From Betaproteobacteria bacterium (GTDB lineage: Bacteria; Pseudomonadota; Gammaproteobacteria; Burkholderiales; SG8-39), in NCBI GenBank assembly GCA_016195915.1, contig JACPYS010000031.1:1-64000 (forward strand): a stretch of DNA of 64,000 nucleotides. The letters are read 5' to 3'. Below the pieces are notes generated by a model. It saw only the letters and a list, made by a program, of their open reading frames with translations, had not been told where the DNA came from and made no database searches. A program made the position numbers and the translations under genes. Each line of letters begins with the position of its first letter. Position 1 is the stretch's first letter. Shown here one piece after another: positions 34,072 to 41,258 of this stretch.

Positions 34072-35156
34072 AACCGCCGTTTCGCGCCGACCAGGTCGGC
34101 AGCCTGTTGCGCCCCGCCGAACTGCATGACGCGCGTGCGAAAGCGAAGCGCGGCGAAATCTCCGCCGCGAAACTGCGCGAAGCCGAGGACAGCGCGATCC
34201 GCGATGCCGTTGCCCGCCAGGAGGCGGTCGGGTTGCAGTCGATCACCGATGGCGAGTTTCGCCGCGACTGGTGGCACGTGGACTTCCTCGCCGGATTCGA
34301 CGGTGTGGAGTCGTACGCCGCTCCGCTCGTGGTCGGCTTCAAGAACACCGAAGAGCAGCCGCTGATGCTGCGCATCACCGGAAAAGTCCGCCGCACGCGG
34401 CCGGTATTCGTGGACTCCTTCAAGTTCATGAAGCAGGCGACCCTTCGCACGGCCAAGCAGACCATACCCGCCCCTGCGATGCTCCACATGCGCCCGGGGC
34501 GTGCCGGTATCAGCCGCAAGGCCTACCCGGACCTCGAGGAGTTCTGGCGCGATGTGGCGCAGGCCTACCGCGCCGAGATTCGCGACCTGGCCGCGGCCGG
34601 GTGCACCTACCTGCAGCTCGACGACACCAGCTTTGCCTACCTCTGCGACGAAAAATTCCGCGCCAGCATGCGCGAGCGCGGCGACGATCCGGATCAGCTG
34701 GTCCGCACCTATGCCGCAGCGCTCAGCGCGGCGGTGGCTGAACGTCCGCCGGGCATGGCGATCACGATGCACACCTGCCGCGGAAACTTCAAGAGCACCT
34801 GGGTCGCTTCCGGCGGTTACGAACCGGTGGTCGAGGCGCTGTTTTCGGCCGCAGTGGACGGCTTCTTCATGGAATTCGACAGCGACCGCGCGGGCGATTT
34901 TGCTCCGTTGCGGTTCGTGCCGAAGGGAAAAAAAGTGGTGCTGGGCCTGGTGACCACCAAACAGGGGCAACTGGAGGACAAGGAGACGCTCAAGCGACGG
35001 ATCGACGCGGCGGCGAAGTACGTACCGCTCGAGGACCTTTGCGTGTCGCCACAGTGCGGCTTTTCGAGCACGCACCACGGCAACGCGCTATCGCACGAGG
35101 AGCAGTGGAGGAAGCTCGAGCGGATCGTCGAGGTGGCGGGAGAACTCTGGCGATGA
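34068..35156 (+). CDS. MetE C-terminal-like (cobalamin-independent methionine synthase family) protein
   Basis: 362 residues, only the catalytic C-terminal half of MetE. Start DQVGSLLRP matches the family; ITDGEFRRDWWHVDFL follows. Zn ligands are suggested by ITMHTCRGNFK (His, Cys) and SPQCGFSS (Cys). Such stand-alone forms are usually methyltransferases of unknown donor. ATG overlaps the previous stop. In an aromatic operon a demethylation role is conceivable but unproven. Confidence 0.85.
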   Translation: MKPPFRADQVGSLLRPAELHDARAKAKRGEISAAKLREAEDSAIRDAVARQEAVGLQSITDGEFRRDWWHVDFLAGFDGVESYAAPLVVGFKNTEEQPLMLRITGKVRRTRPVFVDSFKFMKQATLRTAKQTIPAPAMLHMRPGRAGISRKAYPDLEEFWRDVAQAYRAEIRDLAAAGCTYLQLDDTSFAYLCDEKFRASMRERGDDPDQLVRTYAAALSAAVAERPPGMAITMHTCRGNFKSTWVASGGYEPVVEALFSAAVDGFFMEFDSDRAGDFAPLRFVPKGKKVVLGLVTTKQGQLEDKETLKRRIDAAAKYVPLEDLCVSPQCGFSSTHHGNALSHEEQWRKLERIVEVAGELWR

Positions 35157-35186
35157 GCCGGATTTCATGAACGGCGGGGAGCGCTA

Positions 35187-36131
35187 GTGCAGACCCGCAT
35201 CACGCACCTGCTGGGAATCCGGTATCCGATCATCCAGGCGGGGATGAGCTGGGCTTCGAGCAATTCGGCGCTTCCGATTGCCGTATCCAATGCGGGCGGC
35301 CTGGGGGTGATCGCCGCAGGACCGATGCGCATCGAGGAACTCCACCGGTCGCTCGCCGAGATCATCCTGGGGACCAGCAAACCCTGGGGCATCAACGTCC
35401 CTCTCCACAACGAGCGTTCGGCGGAATTTCTCGACGCGGCTTTCGAGGCGCGCGCGCCGGTGCTGATCGCGTCGCAGGGAGGTCCGAAGGAACAGCTCGC
35501 GCGGTTCCACTCGATCGGCACCAGGTGGCTGCACGTCGTGACTTCGCTCGAGCACGCGAAGAAGGCCGAGGCCGCCGGCGTGGATGCACTCGTCGCGGTT
35601 GGTGTGGAGGCTGGCGGCCATCCCGCTCCGAGCGAAGTCTCCACGCTGGTGCTGGTGAGAAAGCTCGCGCGCGAGTGCCGGCTGCCGATCGTCGCGAGCG
35701 GCGGCGTGGCCGACGGCGCGGGCGTCGCAGCGCTGCTCGCGCTGGGAGCAGACGCCGTGGAACTGGGCACCGTGTTTATCGCCACGCCGGAGGCGAACGT
35801 GCACGAGAACTACAAGCGCGCAGTGCTTGCCGCGGGAATCGACGGCAGCACGCTGGTCGCGCGCGGCAGACTTCCGATCCGCCAGCTTAAGAATTCGTTT
35901 TCCGCAAAATACGAAGCAGCGGAGCGTGCGGGTATGCCGGCCGATGAACTCGGGGCGATTTTCAACTCCGCGAGCCTCAAGCAGGCCGCGCTCGATGGCG
36001 ACGTGGATTGGGGAAAAGTGGAGGCGGGCCAATCGGCGGGGTTGGTGGACGAAATCCGGCCCGCGGCGGAAGTGATGCGGCGCCTGGTCCTCGAGCTCGA
36101 AGCGGCGCGCTACCGGCTGGCATCGCTATGA
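35187..36131 (+). CDS. Nitronate monooxygenase / FMN enoyl-reductase family protein
   Basis: 314-residue TIM-barrel flavoprotein. Seen: IRYPIIQAGMSWAS, VSNAGGLGVIAAG, PWGINVPL, ALVAVGVEAGGHPA, IVASGGVADGAGVAALLALGADAVELGTVF. The AGGH region with its His is near the catalytic site of nitronate monooxygenases; FabK-like enoyl reductases share it. It lies in the dioxygenase operon and overlaps the enoyl-CoA hydratase by ATGA. Confidence 0.88.
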   Translation: MQTRITHLLGIRYPIIQAGMSWASSNSALPIAVSNAGGLGVIAAGPMRIEELHRSLAEIILGTSKPWGINVPLHNERSAEFLDAAFEARAPVLIASQGGPKEQLARFHSIGTRWLHVVTSLEHAKKAEAAGVDALVAVGVEAGGHPAPSEVSTLVLVRKLARECRLPIVASGGVADGAGVAALLALGADAVELGTVFIATPEANVHENYKRAVLAAGIDGSTLVARGRLPIRQLKNSFSAKYEAAERAGMPADELGAIFNSASLKQAALDGDVDWGKVEAGQSAGLVDEIRPAAEVMRRLVLELEAARYRLASL

Positions 36132-36865
36132 GCGAGCTCGTGCTGAGCGAGAGCCACGGGCGCGTGCGCGTGCTTACGCTCAACCGGCCGGACAAGCTCA
36201 ACGCGCTCAACACCGCGCTGACCGAAGCCCTGGTCGCGTGGCTCGAGGAGGCCGATCGCGATGACGCGGTGTCGGTGGTGATTTTCACCGGAGCAGGGCG
36301 CGCGTTCTGTGCCGGGGCCGACATCGGCGAATTCGCGGACCTCACTCCGGACCATGCCGCGCGCGTGGAGCATCGCGCGCAACTGACGCTGCGCTCGCAC
36401 CTGGTTTTTTCGCGTATGAAAAAGCCGGTGATCGCGGCGGTACGCGGTGCCGCAATGGGCGGCGGCGCGGGGCTCGCGCTCGCCTGCGACCTGGTGGTTG
36501 CGAGCGAAAACGCCAGGTTCGCGTACCCCGAGATCAAGCACGGCATTCTGCCCTCGATCGTCATGACCAATCTCACGCGCCAGGTGGGGCGCAAGGCGGC
36601 GTTCGAACTGGTGAGTACCGGCGAGGCGATTTCGGCGGCGCGCGCGTTCGAACTCGGCGCGATCAACAAGGTGGTGCCGGACGAAAAGCTCATGGAGGCG
36701 ACGATGGCGCTCGCCCAGACGCTCGCGGGCTACAAGTACGAGGCGCTGTTCGCGATCAAGCAGCTGTTCCACAAGGTCGTTGATGTGCCGCTGGCCGAAG
36801 GGCTCGAGGAGGGCCGCAAGTCGAATGTTGCGATGCGGGCGATGTACGGTGCCGGGACCCGCTGA
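36128..36865 (+). CDS. Enoyl-CoA hydratase/isomerase family protein
   Basis: 245 residues. Oxyanion segments AFCAGADIGEFADL and GAAMGGGAGLALACDLVVA; then YPEIKHGILPSIVMTNLTRQVG with Glu at one usual catalytic position. Cotranslated with the flavin enzyme. Probably hydrates or isomerises a CoA intermediate of the operon's pathway. Confidence 0.9.
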   Translation: MSELVLSESHGRVRVLTLNRPDKLNALNTALTEALVAWLEEADRDDAVSVVIFTGAGRAFCAGADIGEFADLTPDHAARVEHRAQLTLRSHLVFSRMKKPVIAAVRGAAMGGGAGLALACDLVVASENARFAYPEIKHGILPSIVMTNLTRQVGRKAAFELVSTGEAISAARAFELGAINKVVPDEKLMEATMALAQTLAGYKYEALFAIKQLFHKVVDVPLAEGLEEGRKSNVAMRAMYGAGTR

Positions 36866-36877
36866 AGGCGGGGGGCG

Positions 36878-37744
36878 ATGTTCGGCGGTCTGCGGCTGTT
36901 GACTCCCGGTGAGGTTCCGTTCGACCGGTTGCAGGTATTTCGGTATTCCCCGCTATCGAGAATTCTCGCGACGGTCATCTCGGGAGCAATTGTGCTGTGC
37001 TGCATCTGGATCGGCTGGCGCGGCGGCATCGCACTCGGGAAGGAAGGGGCGATCCCCGGGTTCATCGCCTGGTGGGTGGCATTCTGGATCGGAATCTATT
37101 TCCTGTTCGTCGCCGCCGACCTGCGCAAGATTCTGCGGCCGCAGGCCTGGCTGGCTGTGGCGGGCGAAGACGGCGTCTTTCTGAAGTGGCGCTCCTACCT
37201 GAATGCGCACTGGGGCAGCGGCGATGTCCAGGTGGTATTCATTCCCTATCGTGCCATCGCTGGCGCAGGGGCGCATGCGCGCACCTGGCTCACGCGCGGT
37301 GAGCGCGAGGGCGGGTCGCGGGAAGAGCGCCACTCGTTCGTCGAGCTTCGCCTCGCCGAGCAGGTGGATACCACCGAACTCGCGAAGCGCCTCGCCGAGG
37401 AGCGCGACGGCCGCCCTTCGGGTATCAAGCAGAAATCGCGCTGGGGCCACTTTCCGGTTTCGGTCGAGCCGGAAAATGTGCTGCGCATCGAGTGGCGCGC
37501 GCGGCCCGGGACCGGCGCATTCATCGACATCCTGAGAGGCCATGGCATTGCGATCGAGCAGACCCGGACCTCGCGGTCCGATCTCAGGGATCCGGCCGAT
37601 CCCGCGCAGCTTGCGGAACTAGCGCGGCGCGGCGATACCATGACACTGATTCGCGTGCTGCGCACCCAGCGCGACATCAGCCTCGCCGACGCGAAGACCC
37701 GGGCTGATGCGATGATTCGGGAGGCGCGGGGTGGAGGGATCTGA
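36878..37744 (+). CDS. Hypothetical membrane protein with cytoplasmic C-domain
   Basis: 288 residues. Two transmembrane helices near the N-terminus (ILATVISGAIVLCCIWIGW and IAWWVAFWIGIYFLFVAA) are followed by a PH-like beta-rich region (LAVAGEDGVFLKWRSYLNAH). The C-terminus (DTMTLIRVLRTQRDISLADA) resembles ribosomal L7/L12-type short helical repeats. No known function. It follows the enoyl-CoA hydratase by 12 bases and abuts the vapC stop. Confidence 0.7.
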   Translation: MFGGLRLLTPGEVPFDRLQVFRYSPLSRILATVISGAIVLCCIWIGWRGGIALGKEGAIPGFIAWWVAFWIGIYFLFVAADLRKILRPQAWLAVAGEDGVFLKWRSYLNAHWGSGDVQVVFIPYRAIAGAGAHARTWLTRGEREGGSREERHSFVELRLAEQVDTTELAKRLAEERDGRPSGIKQKSRWGHFPVSVEPENVLRIEWRARPGTGAFIDILRGHGIAIEQTRTSRSDLRDPADPAQLAELARRGDTMTLIRVLRTQRDISLADAKTRADAMIREARGGGI

Positions 37745-38161
37745 TCAGCGTTCGAACCACTTCACGAGTTCGAAGCGCTTGCCTCTCCTCAGTCGGAAGT
37801 CGGTGAAGTCTCGGATATCCACTGTCAGTATGGCCCGGCAACCGGTCTTCTCCGCAAGCCAGACGATTGACGCATCGGCGAAGTCGATATCACGGTCGGC
37901 GTACTTGCGGATGAGGTTCCCAATATCCGGGTAGGCCGATGTCGGGACTTCCGCGACTGAAACGGCGCCTCGCTGGATCCATTCGAACAGCCGGGCTTTG
38001 CCGTCGGGATCGAGGAAAAAGCAGGTTTCGACGACCACTGGTGCCACAGTGAGGAGAGGATGTCGATTGTTCCTGAGAAATTCGCGCGCCGGTGCGCGCA
38101 GCCGCTCGGCGGGGCGGAAAAGCGGGACAAGAAAACCGGTGTCGACGATGACGCCGGTCAC
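37745..38161 (-). CDS. vapC: PIN-domain toxin, VapC-like
   Basis: 138 residues. Acidic PIN residues: Asp7 (VIVDTGFL), Glu45 (VVVETCF), Asp93/Asp96 (DIDFADASIV), and Asp in LTVDIRDF. VapC toxins cut tRNA or rRNA. ATGA overlap with the antitoxin. The last 45 bases (coding RRGKRFELVKWFER) have an imperfect copy at 41202-41258. Confidence 0.9.
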   Translation of the reverse strand: MTGVIVDTGFLVPLFRPAERLRAPAREFLRNNRHPLLTVAPVVVETCFFLDPDGKARLFEWIQRGAVSVAEVPTSAYPDIGNLIRKYADRDIDFADASIVWLAEKTGCRAILTVDIRDFTDFRLRRGKRFELVKWFER

Positions 38162-38430
38162 TTTTCACCCATCGATTTGCGCTTCTTCCCACGGAAGTGT
38201 TCCCGCAGCAGCCGCCTGCTGTGCCGCGCGATATCCTCGGTGGGCGCAGCATCGGTGTGCGGCCCGAACAGATCCTTGCCCAGGTCGTAGGCGCTCGGTT
38301 TCTGCGCGTTTGCGGAGAGCAAGTCAATAAGCGCCTGCTTCACGGCCTCGCTCTTGGTGATACGGCGCTTTGCGCAGTATTCAGCGAGTTCCTGCTCTAC
38401 GCGACCGGGCAGGCGAACGGTGAGAGTCAT
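38158..38430 (-). CDS. vapB: Ribbon-helix-helix antitoxin of the vapC gene
   Basis: 90 residues from ATG 38430 (GGAG upstream). RHH DNA-binding part: MTLTVRLPGRVEQELAEYC with TKSEAVKQALIDLL. The C-tail (DLFGPHTDAAPTEDIARHSR) should hold the toxin. Upstream start at 38463 is rejected because RHH proteins begin at MTLTVRL. Confidence 0.85.
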   Translation of the reverse strand: MTLTVRLPGRVEQELAEYCAKRRITKSEAVKQALIDLLSANAQKPSAYDLGKDLFGPHTDAAPTEDIARHSRRLLREHFRGKKRKSMGEK

Positions 38431-38574
38431 TGGCGATCTCCGCTCGAATACCCTGTCTTCCACGAGGTCCGCCGCTTGCGCGCGTGCCCGCGAACGCTGG
38501 CGCGTAATGCCGCTTTGATGTTTCCGGACACGTCGGATCCGTCGCCTTTGTCCCCGCCGATGAACGGTTGGCGC

Positions 38575-38718
38575 TCATCGTGCGCTCCTGCCCGCGGGCG
38601 CCCGCAGCAACTCCTCCAGCGCCCGCTGCACCGCCTCGCTCTTGGTGAGGCGGTGCTTGACGCAGTATTCAGCCAGCTCCTGTTCGACGCGCGGGGGCAG
38701 GCGCACGGTCAGGGTCAT
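38575..38718 (-). CDS. Orphan ribbon-helix-helix antitoxin, short
   Basis: 47 residues: MTLTVRLPPRVEQELAEYCV, KHRLTKSEAVQRALEELL, then RAPAGRSAR. It is a near-duplicate of the adjacent VapB over the RHH region but lacks the toxin-binding tail. Its stop overlaps an ATG at 38578 (ATGA), the way a toxin gene would start. The frame after it has no PIN sequence, so the partner has been lost. GGAG stands upstream of the start, so it may still be made. Confidence 0.75.
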   Translation of the reverse strand: MTLTVRLPPRVEQELAEYCVKHRLTKSEAVQRALEELLRAPAGRSAR

Positions 38719-38732
38719 GCGGGGTCTCCAGT

Positions 38733-38761
38733 GTAATACAGTGCACGACGAATTGTATTAC
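38733..38761. promoter_or_regulatory. Inverted repeat upstream of the orphan antitoxin
   Basis: GTAATACA (38733-38740), 13 bases, TGTATTAC (38754-38761): perfect 8-base arms, 15 bases ahead of the antitoxin start. The placement fits an autoregulatory operator for the RHH protein. It is AT-rich and contains possible -10 sequences. Confidence 0.45.
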
Positions 38762-39198
38762 TGCAGGCTCAGGCCGCCAAGCGCTCATTCAGCCCGTCCG
38801 GGATCACGAAGTTGGTCGGTGACGCAGCGCTTCCTGGAAGCACTTCGAGGGGAAGCGGACATCTCTACGGACTGCCAATCCGGCGTTTCGGGTTCGCGCT
38901 CCGATCGGGGAGCCACCTAGCAGCATTACCGGGCACCGCTGCAGACCGCGGAGAAAATTCCTCGCCCTTATCGCTTCGCTCGACAGATGCTTCTGTTGGA
39001 ATGCGAGAACTTTCGCTGCCGAGGGAGTAGTATCTTCTCGGTTCTTGTATCCGCAGACCCTCGTGTCGCGCCAACGGGGGCAGCCGAGGATCCGGGACAA
39101 CGCGCGTAACGGAAGCTATTTACCATGTCTAAAGGTTTACTTTACCGGCGCAAGACTCGCAGAGTGATAATTTTGAGTCTCATCCCTGAGGAGCCGTC
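38762..39198. other. Non-coding stretch with a tRNA-like fragment
   Basis: About 440 bases with no gene I can support. It holds the tRNA-Asn-like 3' half described separately. The rest has short open frames with no ribosome sites or recognisable product. The composition looks mixed, and it follows the duplicated antitoxin, so it is probably recombined debris. Confidence 0.5.
38868..38915 (+). other. tRNA-Asn-like 3' half (remnant)
   Basis: An anticodon arm CGGA-CTGCCAA-TCCG, a short variable region, a T-arm TCGGG-TTCGCGC-TCCGA, an acceptor strand TCGGGGA, discriminator G and CCA follow in canonical geometry. CGGACTG..AATCCG and TCGGGGAGCCA are as in bacterial tRNA-Asn, but the anticodon reads GCC. 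The expected 5' acceptor (TCCCCGA) and a normal D-arm are absent upstream. It looks like a 3' fragment left at an integration site. Confidence 0.45.
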
Positions 39199-39450
39199 AT
39201 GCGCATCCGCAGAATCAGCTATGCCAGGTACCGCCGCAACATTCCCTTCTGTGAGCGTCAAGCAAAAGGCGAGGAAATTCACCTGACGCAACTGGGAAAT
39301 ATTGTCGGAATCTTGTTTGGCGAACCATTTCCAGAGGAACCTCAGGTTGGTTCAATGCCCGGTCGCGGCAAGGTTATCTGGCGGACGCCCCACATCACGT
39401 CCTCAAGTTCGAATCAAAATGTAGCGCTCACCCGTTCTCGTGCCCCCTAA
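39199..39450 (+). CDS. Hypothetical protein, 83 residues
   Basis: Starts MRIRRISYARYRRNIPFCER with GAGGAG well placed upstream. The first 50 residues are mixed (GEEIHLTQLGNIVGILFGEP) and the end is Ser-rich. No domain recognised. It lies in the less GC-rich patch and could be a decayed or accessory gene. Confidence 0.4.
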   Translation: MRIRRISYARYRRNIPFCERQAKGEEIHLTQLGNIVGILFGEPFPEEPQVGSMPGRGKVIWRTPHITSSSSNQNVALTRSRAP

Positions 39451-39531
39451 GCAAAAGCGCGGCGGCAGGCCAACGCACCTATCCCATAAGAGCGACAAAC
39501 TGTTTGCCCGCCGACGCCGGCGGCCGATCCC

Positions 39532-40110
39532 ATGGATACGCGCCAGATTCAACTGAATGACTTGATACTTGCCTACCTCAGGTATAAAAATTGGATGGAC
39601 TACGACACGGTGCATTCGGCCTTCTGCGCCGAGGAAATTATTGTGATGCAGGCACTCTTCGGGACGGCGTATATCAAGGTGCCGGCCGCTTTGATTACTG
39701 CAAGCTACGAGGAGCTACTGGCTTGCATGGACAAACGTCAAGCCACGCTGAGAATGCAAACTGATGCAGTTTACTCGTCCACCTATGAAGATCAGATCGA
39801 CGATATTCTCAAGGAACTGGAGAAATCCGCACTCAAATCTGAACTCCATTATTTCACTGCGCTTCATGAGGCAACTATGCGAACCGCTGCGAGTGCTCGG
39901 TGGGATATTGAGCAGGAATCGGGAAAGTTGGCTCTCGATAAAGAACCACTTGAAGATTACTACGAGAAATCGGATGAGGCGACTATTGAACGCATCCGGA
40001 CCCTCATCATTGCCGAACACCCTGAAATCGAATCGATGAGTTTTCCTGTCGAGAAACTTCGTGACATGGGACTGCCAAAGCAACCTCCAGAGCCGGTTGG
40101 ATGGACTTAG
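39532..40110 (+). CDS. Hypothetical protein, 192 residues, likely acquired
   Basis: Acidic, soluble and mostly helical: MDTRQIQLNDLILAYLRYKN, YEDQIDDILKELEKSALKSE, EESGKLALDKEPLEDYYEKS-type segments. No recognised domain. Codon use is visibly less GC-rich in third positions than in neighbours, a sign of transfer. No strong ribosome site is seen. It stands alone, and the frame antisense to it is less protein-like. Confidence 0.5.
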   Translation: MDTRQIQLNDLILAYLRYKNWMDYDTVHSAFCAEEIIVMQALFGTAYIKVPAALITASYEELLACMDKRQATLRMQTDAVYSSTYEDQIDDILKELEKSALKSELHYFTALHEATMRTAASARWDIEQESGKLALDKEPLEDYYEKSDEATIERIRTLIIAEHPEIESMSFPVEKLRDMGLPKQPPEPVGWT

Positions 40111-40351
40111 TCGAGTGCCGCCTCTGGCAGCCAGGATCGCGAGAAGACCATGCAGCTGCAATGAAGGCAAGAAAGAGAGGATCGTGCCAACTCTTACACG
40201 TCCGATGGAAATCTGCGGGGCAGGCGGGTCCCGGCGCGTAGCGCGAAGAAATCCGGGGCCAAGCGCCGGTAGGAAGCCCACCGGAATGCACGGGAGTAAC
40301 GGTTGCGGGCGGGCGAACATCGCCTCAAACACCGAAATTCGGACACGCTGC

Positions 40352-40807
40352 CTACTTTCTGGGAGTGAGGCCCCGATCTCGGCCATCCCAAACCCAATTC
40401 GACCCTTTTTTGATTTCCCTTTGTCCGCCTGTACCATCATTCTTGATGACAAATCGTATTTCTCCGCAACCTCGCAGGTGAGGCACAATCGTAATGGTCG
40501 TTGTCGTTTCCGTCCTAATCACTGTTGCTTCCAGTTCGTTCCTAAAACAGATGTCGAGTCGGCCCGCTACCATCCTGAAAATCGCTTTTCCGCCGCGGTC
40601 TTCAACATTAATATAGCCGGGCGTGTCCCGTTCGCCGGGCAGCCGTGTATCACTAAGCCTACTACCACCGGAATAAGTCTGATATTCCCAACTCTGTGCA
40701 CACGCCTTAGTCGCAGCGAAAGTGATTGACGCGGCAACCGCTACAGCGAATACCCACCCGGCGACACGGAAGGATTGTTCACTCGTGCCGGAACTTGATG
40801 TGCTCAT
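40352..40807 (-). CDS. Hypothetical secreted protein
   Basis: 151 residues. An N-terminal signal with hydrophobic core (VAGWVFAVAVAASITFAATKACA) suggests export. The mature part is polar (YINVEDRGGKAIFRMVAGRL, IRTETTTTITIVPHLRGCGE) with two Cys. AGGAG lies seven bases before ATG 40807. No known family. Located in the accessory patch. Confidence 0.55.
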   Translation of the reverse strand: MSTSSSGTSEQSFRVAGWVFAVAVAASITFAATKACAQSWEYQTYSGGSRLSDTRLPGERDTPGYINVEDRGGKAIFRMVAGRLDICFRNELEATVIRTETTTTITIVPHLRGCGEIRFVIKNDGTGGQREIKKGSNWVWDGRDRGLTPRK

Positions 40808-40974
40808 AGAGTTCTCCTGTCAGCGCTGACGCAGTCAATTGAAGAATCAGTTGGTTTGGGTTTGCAGAAATTGATCTCCGTAGAGATATCGCCGAATCGG
40901 TTTCTTGCAATCGATTCTTAGCCCAACCAATATGTTCCGCTGTTACGACGTGTTGTTACCTGGCCCTCGTGACG

Positions 40975-41160
40975 CTAACACAGAGGCCACGGATTTGCGA
41001 AATCAATAGGACTGGCACGCCGGAGCAGCTTGCCGGATAAGGCACGGGTAATCGTCCACTGAACGATTCTCCGGCCGCCACTTCCGATCGAAACCCGGTA
41101 TTCGTTCAGGGTCAGGCTGACGGGACGCTTGGGCGCTTCCGGGTCGTAGCGGACGTTCAT
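40975..41160 (-). pseudogene. ccdA-type antitoxin remnant
   Basis: The frame begins MNVRYDPEAPKRPVSLTLNE, the typical N-terminus of chromosomal CcdA antitoxins, then diverges into sequence with no CcdA features (YRVSIGSGGRRIVQWTITRA). The toxin-binding half and ccdB are absent. Two ATGCGCAT words stand upstream, as at the intact ccdAB locus. Confidence 0.65.
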
Positions 41161-41172
41161 AGGGTTCCTCCA

Positions 41173-41191
41173 ATGCGCATGATATGCGCAT
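41173..41191. promoter_or_regulatory. Paired ATGCGCAT words upstream of ccdA remnant
   Basis: ATGCGCAT at 41173-41180 and 41184-41191, each an 8-base palindrome, 11 bases apart and 13 bases from the remnant start. The same word precedes the intact ccdA at 13819. It is a probable antitoxin operator that outlived the gene. Confidence 0.5.
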
Positions 41192-41201
41192 CCGACGCAA
41201 T

Positions 41202-41258
41202 TCAATTTCCAAACCACTTCACCGGATCGAACCGCTTGCCTTTCCTCAAACGATTCAG
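41202..41258 (-). pseudogene. VapC C-terminal remnant
   Basis: Minus-strand frame reads LNRLRKGKRFDPVKWFGN then TGA, matching the end of the intact VapC (RLRRGKRFELVKWFER). The DNA is about four-fifths identical to 37747-37790 in the same orientation. Only this tail survives; it overlaps the end of the GGDEF gene. Together with the intact copy it forms an imperfect direct repeat around the accessory patch. Confidence 0.65.

Noticed and set aside
38381-38578. A second vapC starting in overlap with the orphan antitoxin
   Set aside because: The frame MSANRSSAGTKATDP has no PIN-domain acidic residues and runs antisense-free into vapB; it is junk after loss of the toxin.
38841-38915. A functional tRNA (Gly GCC or Asn)
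   Set aside because: No 5' acceptor strand pairs with TCGGGGA and no normal D-arm exists; only the 3' half is tRNA-like.
39715-40488. 257-residue minus-strand frame opposite the 192-residue gene
   Set aside because: Its composition (many Ser, Arg, Phe, Cys runs) is not protein-like, while the plus-strand frame is acidic and helical.
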